NCBI RefSeq assembly: GCF_029852145.1
Contig: NC_079970.1
Span: 5,828,001-5,892,000, forward strand
From: Microplitis mediator
Lineage: Eukaryota; Arthropoda; Insecta; Hymenoptera; Braconidae
DNA length: 64,000 nucleotides
Reading direction: 5' to 3'
Positions 41,152-50,700 of this stretch are shown piece by piece. Numbering within the stretch: the first letter of the stretch is position 1; each line of letters begins with the position of its first letter. The notes under the pieces are model-generated. The model saw only the letters and a list, made by a program, of their open reading frames with translations. It did not search any database and was not told the origin of the DNA. The translations under genes and the position numbers were made by a program.

Positions 41152-42760
41152 AAGTTTAACGAATTAATTGTCGAGTTATTAATACTATATAAGAAATGAT
41201 TTATTGAGTATTATTAAAAATAATTTATTCGCCCAGAGTATCAAGACGTTCTGTAATTTTACGAGAGGTAACATAACATATGGGGGATAGGTCGACGAAC
41301 GCACGTGACTAGAGAGCGGGAGATTGCTTTGGGCGATTTAAAATTGCCGGGCGAATAAGCGAATCCAGCGGGTGCAGCAGAAGCAGCAGCTATAAAATTC
41401 ATAGTTTTTGTATTATATATAAATATATATATATATAATAATATAACAGTATTGTATTGTATCACATGCTGCTCGGATTTGCTATACCGTATTTTGTGTT
41501 GGCCTTCTGTTTGAGTTTCTCTAAACCGTGGGCATCTATCTAAGGCTTTAGTCAGCGATCGAGGATTGGGCCATCGCGGCGCGAGCGCACATATAAATAT
41601 GAACCTCCGTATATATTCTAATGAGATGGAAAGTGAGCGCTAAATTTATCGAGCTTTACTCTCGAACGGGTACGCGGGAGACTACGTGGCTGCATAATGC
41701 ATATATTGGCGTGTTACAGTTTACAATTGCAATAATATAGTGCGATAAATATAAAACGAAGGAGAGGAGCAAGAGAGAAAGCTGATGGATTATTAGAGAG
41801 GGGTACTGTCGAGAGTTGAGGCTCAACTTGTATTGTCGATGTATGCGCTCTGTACATTGGGCCGCACCTGACATCCACGTGATCTTATCGTCTGCAACAA
41901 GAGGACGCCAGTTACGTTACGAAATCATATATTAGCTATATATATATTTTCACCAATAAATCCTCTTCAAGTCGTGACTATTTTTCAAGACACTGTTTTA
42001 CATTAAAATACTGTTGTTTTTTAATCCATTTTTCTGCGTACCCGAAATTATTTTTAATCAGATAAAATATCGCGTGAAGATATTGAGCGTGCAGAGTAGA
42101 TCTATGATGTGATGGTAATCCCATAGAACGATTCTCTATCATTATCGCAAGTATAGTCTACGTAAGGCGATGTGTAGATTGAGAGTCGTTAAATCAACAG
42201 TGTGCATAAACCACCACCCGAATGAGAGAGGTTATTAAGAAATAAAGTAAAACGGAATAAAGAAATTAAAAATCTTGGAGGTGCAATTAATTTCAAGAGC
42301 ATACAAGCTGACGAGGAATCGCCGATTATTTATAAAGCACGAAAATTTCAGTAGACTCATATAATTAAGTGTAATTAGAAAATTAATATGCAATCTAGTC
42401 GACATTTTCCAGTCATTAATCATTTTGTCGGTTTTAACTCCACACTAGGTTTTTCTTGCATTATTTTTTTTCTTTTTTTATACTATATATTTAATATTTT
42501 ACCTAAGGGAAATATACTATATCATAATTGCCAGGGGATAGGTGTGTTGTTCAATTCTCGAGCTTGTTAAATTTTAGCATTACAACGGCCGTAAATTAAA
42601 ACGTCAGAAAATATCTCGGGCATTTAACAATTCGCTGAAAACATTAATTAAAATTTATTGTTTTATAGTGACTGTTTTTTTTTTTTTTTATGAAAAAAAA
42701 AGTAATTCAGTGACAATTTTTTGTGTTCAATTATTTATTTATAATGAGGAACATCATATT

Positions 42761-42766
42761 TTTATT
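42761..42766 (-). terminator. Polyadenylation signal AATAAA
   Basis: A canonical AATAAA on the minus strand about 64 nt after the inferred TGA of the EB-like gene ending at 42830. It supports the short fourth exon as the true 3' end. AT-rich DNA makes chance hits common. Confidence 0.45.
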
Positions 42767-42829
42767 ATGGGAGTAAAACAATCTCTTTAACGTTTTATGA
42801 TTGGCAGGAAAAATAATTTGATTTTATAG

Positions 42830-44729
42830 TCAAGCATATAAATCGTATTTCCATTCTGTAAAATTAAAAAAAAAACTTGAAAAGTTTACTTTATTTTAGG
42901 CAACTAAAAAGCAATACAGTCGAATCGCGTTATAAGTCCGCCTACAGGGGTGTAGGGTAATATAATTTTAAAAATTCCTGTACCCCCACTTTGTTCAGCA
43001 GTTGAACGCCGTACAGTTGAAGCTCTCTAAAGTTGCCCTCCCTAAAGTTGCTCAGATTTTCTCCCATTCTTCTTTTTACTAAACGAATCAGAATTCAAGA
43101 TTCTGGCGCGCGATTTAAACTTAACTCAAACGTAACTCACACTTCCCCTACTTTGCAAGCGTGTGAGTGTGTACATGATTATTTTCTTAGTCATAGAGAG
43201 GGAATGTTTTCCAAGAAATATAATTCGGCGGACTTATAACGCGACTAGACTGTATTTTTGTTTTTATGACTAACACTTACGTTCAAGGCATTCATAATCA
43301 GATATTGGTACGTAGTTTGGCGCACATCGACATTTATTATCAATACACAAAGCAGATCTAGATGCACAATCTTCGTTTTCTAAACAATTTTCGCCCAACA
43401 CTTGCAAACAGATTTTGTGACCGTGTGATATCTTTTGCGTTTCGCAACTATAGGTGTTATTTACCGAGCAACGTGCAAGTCTTATTTCTGAACAATCTCT
43501 ATCTCTCTTACAAGTTTTTCCCAAAAAGCCTAAGGAAATAAAAAATAGGATTATTTTTTTCTGTAACTCAAACTGCTTCAATAAATATGTATACTTGCTT
43601 AGTATGCATTCATGGTTCGCTATGGAAACGTAGTTTTTTTTGCATTTGCATTCATTATCGATGCAAACGGAATTAGAAGCTGCGCAAGGTTCATCATTCC
43701 AACAAAATCCTCCTAAAACTGGCTGACATATAGCTTCGTTTACTACGATATTATTTTTTCTACAAATACATGTTTTATCTTCAGAACATTCAGCATGATG
43801 TATAGAGTTACAATCATCATCGGTTTCACAAGATTTCCATAACGTTGCTGAAATTTAAATAAATATTTTGATAATTTCTAGATGTACCTGATGTACCTGG
43901 AGATCGGAACGTTTTTCGTGAAACGCAAATAAAAAAATGAAATGAAAAGTAAAAAGTCTACTGGATCTAGGATTTAGAAATTTTTCGCACGTCAGCCAAA
44001 AATTGCAGACCACCCCCAACCACCCCTTAAGTCAAGTTACATAAGTTTTTTTCATTTTCATTGCGCAAAAAACGTTCCGATCGTCAGCTACATGAACTTT
44101 GAATATTTTCGGAAAAAATTTCATGAGTTGACTCGCTAAAACAAAGTGTATTACAAGTGTATTATTTTAACACACATTAAATGTGTTTCATGTGCGAGGC
44201 CATGAGCAAAACTATAGTTTTTTGTAGTTACTTAAAACACTTTTTACGGTGTGTTAAATATCTATAAACTACTTATGGGGTTTCAATAATATTTGGCAAG
44301 TGTATTAATTTTGACTACACACTTGATTTTAGAGTGTGAAATAATATTGAGTATTATATATTAGGTTCAAAAAAAAAAATACTTACTCGGAATGCATTGA
44401 TTGGATTTTTCAAGGAATTTCGGTTTGCATTTACACACCCGGTTAACACAAATCGAGTTTTTCATCAAACAATTTTCATCTTTCGTACAATACCCCCCTA
44501 TGAGTGGTAAACATTTGAATTTGTCAGATGCTATAAAATTATCTATGCATTCACATTTCTTATTTTTGTTGCATTTCGCGAAGTTTAATTTCAAGCAATC
44601 TAAATCGTTCTCACATGATTCGCCCAATTCTCGCAATGCTGACCAGTCGTCGTGTATTAAATAACCGAAAGTTATGATTGTACTGTTTAAAGTTACTATG
44701 AAAATCAATAATAAAATTTTGCTATCCAT
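42830..44729 (-). CDS. Secreted EB-like cysteine-rich protein (downstream paralogue)
   Basis: Four coding exons on the minus strand: 44729-44387, 43847-43599, 43529-43281 and 42855-42830, giving 288 residues. The start is the methionine of MDSKILLL, which aligns with the start of the neighbouring paralogue; an upstream in-frame ATG exists 15 nt earlier. Residues 1-22 form a signal peptide. Six modules follow with spacing C-x5-C-x6/7-C-x4/5-C-x-C-x10/11-C, two per large exon, resembling EB or EGF-like modules; function unknown, probably extracellular. All introns are phase 1. Intron 2 must use a GC donor (gcaagt at 43598-43593) to keep phase. Module 5 has Tyr224 where the fourth cysteine is expected, leaving 35 cysteines. 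The last exon is inferred from a tttttaattttacag acceptor, an in-frame TGA at 42830 and AATAAA at 42766-42761 (minus strand). Otherwise the frame would stop at 43270. Confidence 0.82.
42917..43252. mobile_element. pogo/Tigger-like MITE in an intron
   Basis: A 336-bp element with 26-bp terminal inverted repeats that match at 24 positions. The left begins cagtcgaatcgcgttataag and the right, on the minus strand, cagtctagtcgcgttataag; both go on with tccgcc. TA dinucleotides flank it at 42915-42916 and 43253-43254. CAGT-type ends with a TA target are usual for the pogo branch of Tc1/mariner. It lies wholly within intron 3 of the minus-strand EB-like gene and has no transposase frame. Confidence 0.88.
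43892..44092. mobile_element. 200-bp palindromic MITE in intron 1 of an EB-like gene
   Basis: Inverted ends: the left reads tgtacctggagatcggaacg then tttttcg, and the right, on the minus strand, tgtagctgacgatcggaacg then ttttttgcg. Both continue with A-rich sequence containing gaaatgaaaa/gaaaatgaaaa. It sits in the 539-bp intron 1 of the downstream EB-like gene, whereas intron 1 of the paralogue is 91 bp and has no such insert. Insertion therefore followed the gene duplication, or was lost in the other copy. Confidence 0.75.
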
Positions 44730-44764
44730 ATTTTTTTTCGTCAATTAATTTCGTAGAAAATAGA

Positions 44765-44966
44765 ACTCAGGTTAAAAGTTTTAGAGTAAAAAAATTTGAG
44801 AATATTATCTATTGTCGAGTTGGCGATTTAAAGACTTTATCCGTCGATATGACACGTTTTGATTTCTACTTCAGAATTTATCTAAAAAAATATTTTATAA
44901 TTGCTTGGAATGCCACTCAAGGTTCTCAAATTTTAACAATTAAAAGCAACATTGATAACACTTACA
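44765..44966 (-). promoter_or_regulatory. Inferred 5' UTR intron of the downstream EB-like gene
   Basis: On the minus strand a gtaagt donor starts at 44965 and an acceptor ag ends at 44766, 36 nt before the start codon. The upstream paralogue has the same arrangement (donor at 47726, acceptor at 47521, 40 nt before its ATG), with 206 and 200 nt between the sites. Blocks such as ttataattgct-ggaat-cca and ttctcaaattt are shared between the two. This suggests a conserved non-coding first exon. The transcription start is not known; a tttttatag word lies near 45000-45010. Confidence 0.5.
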
Positions 44967-45408
44967 CGAACATTATTGCAAAGCAATTTGTGTTATCTAT
45001 AAAAAACAAGTTATTTTTATCTAGTTAGTACCTAACTTTTACTTAAAAAATATTTTTTAAAATCCAAAAACTAAACAATACACTCATATTTTAACAAAAA
45101 CATAAAATAGAGTTGACAAACATAATAATAATTCCAGACATCAGAAAGTTTTTTTTGATTGATTTATTAATGTATTTAATTATATAATCATAATTAGCAA
45201 CAACGAATTTTTATTCTATGAGCAGTACACTTTATTTGACATTTTATGATTATAAAAAAATATAATTCGATTTTATAATCTGGCATGTGAATTATACCTT
45301 GATTCTATAAAAAAAAAAAAAAAAAACAATTGATAAAAATTCCATTTTATTCTCCTACAAAAAATATGCGTTGGTAATAATACTATAGTATATTACACAC
45401 CAAGGGAG

Positions 45409-46189
45409 GGTGACACGACCGATGATCGAAAGACAACTGATCCCCGACAATTGGTCTCTGACAATTGATCCTTGCGACGATTGATCCACCGATAAAATAT
45501 ACTCACACACATATAGGGGAAGGGGGGGGGGGGGCAAAACGGGATACTTAACGAAAAATTTAGTTTTTAGGGACATGAATATCGTAAATTGGCTTCATTT
45601 TGATTCTATTTGAAATAAATATAACGAATTTTAGACTGCCATCAGGAAAAAAATTTTTATTTTCTGCGGGCAAAATGGGATACCCCAAAAAAAAGTAAAT
45701 TTTTTTTTTTTTTTTTTTTTTTTTCAAGTGAATAAAATTGATATAATAATGTCTTTCTAAATTGATGTAAGTAATAAAATTTACTCTCAACATATTTTTA
45801 AAGAAGTTTTTCCTTGTTATTTCTTTTCAAAATTTGAAATTGGCGCCAATATTATACTTTTCGCAAAAAATATAAAAATGTTTTTTTTAGCTTTTAATAG
45901 TGTAAAATGATACTAGATGTCATTTTTGACCATTTTCGAAAGTTTTCGAGAAAAAAAAATTTTGACGAAATTTTGAGGGTATCCCATTTTACCGGCCTAT
46001 CCCGTTTTGCCCCCCCCCCCCTTCCCTTAAAGGTGAAAAATTTGTGTGTGAGTATATTTTTTATGTTACACGCACACAAAATTAGTGAAAAAAAAGTGTA
46101 ATTTTTCACATTTATATGTGTGTGAGTATATTTTATCGGTGGATCTATTGTCGGGGATCAATCGTCTTTGGATCAACGGTCAGGTAACC
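45409..46189. mobile_element. Long-TIR transposon with 9-bp target duplication
   Basis: Long inverted ends of about 90 bp: the left starts ggtgacacgaccgatgatcg and the right, on the minus strand, ggttacctgaccgttgatcc. Both go on through gatccccgacaat and ccaccgataaaatatactc to cacacacatata. The exact 9-bp direct repeat CCAAGGGAG flanks it at 45400-45408 and 46190-46198. Long TIRs with a 9-bp duplication fit Mutator-like elements, although other superfamilies give 8-9 bp. No transposase frame was seen. A second MITE (about 45516-46028) has inserted into it. It lies between the two EB-like genes. Confidence 0.85.
45516..46028. mobile_element. Nested G-run MITE (GGGGCAAAACGGGATA type)
   Basis: Inverted ends: the left reads aggggaagggg, a long G run, then caaaacgggata. 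The right, on the minus strand, reads aagggaagggg, a long G run, then caaaacgggata. Internal caaaatgggata words repeat the theme, and a run of about 25 T stands near 45700. It lies inside the element at 45409-46189 and so is younger. No coding capacity. Confidence 0.75.
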
Positions 46190-46283
46190 CCAAGGGAGGA
46201 AAGTAGAACATTCCAAGCAAAAGGCGAGTGTTGCAAACACGCGGATTGAGACGTCCTACCTTCCTCCGTAGTGTATACACTAT

Positions 46284-46448
46284 TTTTCACCAGATTTGTA
46301 CCTGAATGTTTAAATTTTTGCCTCTATTTGAGGGAAGAATGGCGCACGTGTTAATTTTTATCATTTGTTTTCTCACAAAAGAAATGAACGATTTTCTTCC
46401 CTCTAAGCACGACAGGAATTTAAACTTCCGGCACAGGTATGGTGAAAA
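46284..46448. mobile_element. Palindromic MITE just after a stop codon
   Basis: A 165-bp inverted repeat. The left reads ttttcaccagatttgtacct then gaatgtttaaat. The right, on the minus strand, reads ttttcaccatacctgtgccg then gaagtttaaat. Both arms contain gagggaagaa near the centre. The right end is 16 bp beyond the stop codon (46465) of the upstream EB-like gene, so its 3' UTR probably runs into this element. Confidence 0.7.
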
Positions 46449-46464
46449 CTGTTTTTGCATACGA

Positions 46465-47480
46465 CTATACATACATTCGCTGAATACATTCATAGTCAGA
46501 TATTGGTTCATAGTTTAGCGCACATTGACATTTATTATTAATACACAAGGCATATTCCGATGCACACTCGTCGTCTTCTGAACAATATTCACCCAATACG
46601 TGTAAACAGATTCGTTCGCCATGTGATATCTTTCGCGTTTTGCAAGTACACGTTTTATTTGCTGAGCAACGTGCAAGTTTTATTGCTGTACAATCTTTAT
46701 CACTGTCACAAGCTTGACCCAATGAAGCTGAGAAGACAAAAAATAACATAAATGTTTTTTTTTTTTAATGATATAGAACTACTTTGAAAAATGTTACTTT
46801 TTACGCATTCGTGATTTGATACAGATACGTAATTTTTCTTGCATTGACATTCATTATTAACACAAATGGAATTAGAGGCTGCGCAAGGTTCATTATTCCA
46901 ACAAAATCCTCCTAAAAGAGGCTGACAAGTAGAGTTGTCCACTGCGATGTTATTTTTTGCGCAAATACATGTTTTATCTTCAGAGCATTTCGCATGGTAT
47001 ATGGAGCTACATTCATTGTCTGTTTCACAGGGTTTTCCTAATATCGCTGAAATATAAGAGAACATTTTAAAAGCTCATAGAAGTTTGAAAAATTTCGTGG
47101 ATAAACTAATCATGATTAGTTCGGGAAAAATACTAACTTGGAACGCATCGATTGGATTGTACTGCATATGTAGGTTTGCATTCGCACGCATGATTAATAC
47201 AAACAGTATTTTTTATCAAACAATTATCGTTGTTCCAACAATATCCACCGATGAGAGGTACACATTTCTGATCGTTTAATGCAGTAAACTTATCTATACA
47301 TTCGCATTTTTTGTTTTCATTGCATATTGCGAAGTCTAATTTCAAACAATCGAAATCGTTTTTACAAGATTCACCCAATTCACGCGATTCCGTCAACTCA
47401 CCGTGAATGATATGTCCGAAAATTATAGCTGTGCTAGATAAAGTTATTAAGGAAATGAATAAATAAATTTTGCTCTCCAT
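46465..47480 (-). CDS. Secreted EB-like cysteine-rich protein (upstream paralogue)
   Basis: Three coding exons on the minus strand: 47480-47138, 47046-46798 and 46727-46465, giving 284 residues. It starts MESKIYLF; residues 1-22 are a signal peptide. Cysteines 39, 45, 53, 59, 61 and 73 form module 1, and 81, 87, 94, 99, 101 and 112 module 2. Exons 2 and 3 each carry two more, 36 cysteines in all. Donors are gttagt and gtaaca; both acceptors are cag; introns are 91 and 70 bp, phase 1. Family: EB or EGF-like six-cysteine modules, common in insect secreted proteins; the role (adhesion, immunity, venom or matrix) cannot be told from sequence. Its tail (CIQRMYV, stop) differs from the paralogue because the gt donor expected after codon 280 reads ga. 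The copy at 42830-44729 lies immediately downstream on the same strand. Confidence 0.85.
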
Positions 47481-47520
47481 TTTTTATTAAAATTTATTTT
47501 TCAGAACGTAGAACGTAAAA

Positions 47521-47727
47521 CTGATCGTTTAATTAGTAAAAACAATTTGAAATTAAAGTAATTCAAAAAGGTCTAGAGTAAAGAGTCATTAATATTATAC
47601 TTGCATATATATATACGTCAATATTCTACGTTTTAATTTCTATTTTTATTTTATAATTGCTGGGAATCCCATCCTCGATTCTCAAATTTCAGATACGCGT
47701 ATAGATGTGAGATCAATGAAACTTACA
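47521..47727 (-). promoter_or_regulatory. Inferred 5' UTR intron of the upstream EB-like gene
   Basis: On the minus strand a gtaagt donor at 47726-47721 and a cag acceptor ending at 47521 frame a 206-bp intron that ends 40 nt before the start codon. The equivalent sites are kept in the downstream paralogue. The first exon would be non-coding and end at 47727; its 5' end is unknown. Homology between the two upstream regions extends to roughly 47770 (and 45010 in the other copy), the likely promoter zone. Confidence 0.5.
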
Positions 47728-47780
47728 CTAACATTGTAACAAATAATTCTTGTTATCTGTTGAAAATAACTTTATTTTTA

Positions 47781-50700
47781 TCAAATATTTTTACTATTAA
47801 ATTTTTTTATAAAAAAATACTTTCAAAAAACCCAAGAGCGAAGACTTTGAATGCTTTTTTATCCATAGAAATACCAAATAAAATTTCAAAAATAACGACG
47901 ATTCTAAAAATTTTATTTGGAAATTTCCATTCAGTTCTGACGTATTTTTGATCTTAAAAAAATCAGCAAAAGTTGAAGAAAAATTGCTTGCTACAAATTA
48001 ATTAAAAACGAGCTTCTATTCAATCAATATCACAAAACAAGTTCCAGGGTAAACCTCAACTATTTATTTAATCTCGATTTAATTGCATATGATGGAGTGT
48101 ACGTTAGAGTCTGAAATAACACGAGATGATAGCCAAGTGTTGTGTACCGTTTTAAACTCAAGATGAATCTCAACAACACGGAAGTATATTCCGATCTAGT
48201 TGTGAGTTGGGAGTGTTGTGTGTCTGATTGATTCTTCAATCAGCTCTTGAAACATTTACCTCCTCGACTAGATTAAACACTGGATGAGAAAATCAACTAC
48301 CTCAATAAGATTATCTGGGATTTTTAATCGGTTGGTGTGGTACACAAAGAGTTGTTGCCGTGCACGAGCTTGCATTCAATTAAGACGGAAGAGCACACTT
48401 ATAAATACCCACCGACACACACACTGCTGATAAATCACTTGACTAACCTTTTCCGCGTGCCAAGTCACCCGCAAGCAATTAGTCCTACTAATTAAGGATT
48501 ATCCGGTGATAGAGGTACTTTGTCGGGTTAATTTGGCTCTCACGTATTTTTTTATATTTTGCAACGTAACGCAAATCTTCTCTCACGTGACTTGCCATTT
48601 CATATTTCTGATGCACATCATACACATAAATAAATATATATATTATTCATTATATTTATATTTGTTGATTCACGTACCGTCTCAACGTTTGCTATCCTAA
48701 CAATGTAAATAATATTTTATAGAAACGAGTGCACTCGAGCATTTGAACTAAAGTTTCACCTCAACGCTTTGTTTATTATTTCTTTTTTTTTTGCTATACA
48801 TTTTTCAGTTTCCCAAGAGTCTCAGTTTACTATTCAAAAAAATATGCACCCATTTTTTTACGAGAAAACATAAATTGCGAGAATATTTTCCATTTTAACG
48901 TCTCGGGCTTTTGTAAATAATATTTATTTATTTTTTAATCTTTAATATTGCATTACGAGTAATTTGTATTTAATGAGGGACATTAGGCAGATTAAAAAGT
49001 TGTTTAACAACAATTATCATTAACTAAAAGCCCATGAAACGGTTAAAAATGTCGAAACAACTTAACTGTAATAATTAAAATAAATAAATTATTAATATGG
49101 AAATAAAATATTTGTGAAAAATAAACTAGACTAGTTAATTGTGCAACCGATGGATAACTTAAAGATTTTAATAGCTGCCATTTGTAAAAAAAAAAAAATG
49201 TCATCATTATAAAATTAATTTTTTTAATTGATAATAATCGTTAAAAAAAATTGCGCAATAAATTAATTCAATTGAGTGATAAATTTTTTAAAATTTCAAA
49301 TTGAATTTTCAACTATACCCAGTTATAAATAATAAGATTTATATATATTCAGATGACAAACTTTATATACTCATTAACTGATAATTTATGTGTCTTAAAA
49401 ATAACGATACTGTCGTTAAAAATATAAGCGCCAGATAAAGAATATAATAAGCGAATTTTATTAGCTAATATAATCAATTATAATCGTCATACATTTTTAG
49501 TGCGCACTTTATTTTGGCAAAAAAAAAAAAATAAAGCAATCATTTATTTGATTTTATTGACTGGATATTTAACACACGTGTAAACTTAATTAAGCCCGTG
49601 GCCTGAAAACGTCATAGCGAACTATCATATAAAAATTTCGAGCGCAATTTCGAGCAATACCTTGATATCAACTGACAGCAATGATTTCACACGGCGTTAT
49701 TTTATAACTTTAGCGTCATAAATGTCTGGAAAATGATTCATTTTATAATTAGCAATGTTGTACATTTATATAACTCCTGGCTAAACATCTCGTACAGACT
49801 CTGGTGTAATCTGTCGCTGCATATTTATCATATCCACATCTAGATCCATCTACACACTTCATTTCAGTGCAGATTACGCTTATATGTACTAATCATAATC
49901 ACCTTACAGTACAAACATGTGCGCAAATAATGACTCGCTCCGTATACTTGAGACTAGAAACCATCAAAAGAAAGCAAAAAAACAATATCACGAGCAATAT
50001 GAAGGTACTTTAATAAGTAAGTACTTTTAAATGATTGATGTAAGCATCTTAGTGACATAGCTATTTTAATTTCCACTCGAGCAATGAACGTTATATAGAC
50101 TTCTTGACATTATTAATGATGCGCAGAATAACATATACCAAATAAGAGGAATCTTTACAACGATTGAGAAGGATCGTCAGAATAGTGAAGGAAATAGAAT
50201 CATCTATAAGTAATCACAGTAACTTGAGTATAAATAAGTGATGTTAATAAATATCAAAGGTCTTATTCTGAGAGTTGCCAAAGATAAGTTTGCTATTAAA
50301 TGCAATATAAGAGAATTATATCTTGATCGGCATCAAAAAGTTAACGACTTGGTTAATGTCGAGCATTAGTTAATAAACGTCGTTGCTGTTGTTGTTGTCT
50401 CAGGTTGTTTAATCGTAAGCGAATATCGAACACGCCCCCCGGCATTGAAAAACCACTCGATAATCGTAGTGCTGTAATTTAACAGTACTGGTGAGAGTAT
50501 TTAATCATGGTTACATTATCAATGACTCTTTAGTTGTGGAAGTTTTAAGTTTTAAACCGACCTAGGAGACCTATACCCCCATTCACATTCTTATGCTAAC
50601 TATTATTATAATATTATACCGCCCCGACAATGCAGCACAACTCATCTCTTCTCTATTCTCTATCTACTTCCCATAACACACATCATCTTGCCTTTCATTT

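Larger units (their letters stand above)
21752..42829. other. Intron or intergenic DNA, mostly repeats, no firm gene
   Basis: About 21 kb with no exon I can assert. If the KLF-like gene continues downstream, this is its next intron. It contains transposon-like inverted repeats at 25335-26707 and 40661-41151, simple repeats, and GC-rich patches at 22983-23195 and 29010-29136 that keep open frames but lack a full pair of splice signals. The last gene-like feature before it is the exon ending at 21751, and the next is the 3' end of the minus-strand EB-like gene at 42830. Confidence 0.5.

Noticed and set aside
43270..47480. Idea that the cysteine-rich genes are polydnavirus-type genes
   Set aside because: The module spacing, many phase-1 introns and lack of any proviral context point to ordinary insect EB-like secreted proteins. 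Nothing viral was seen.
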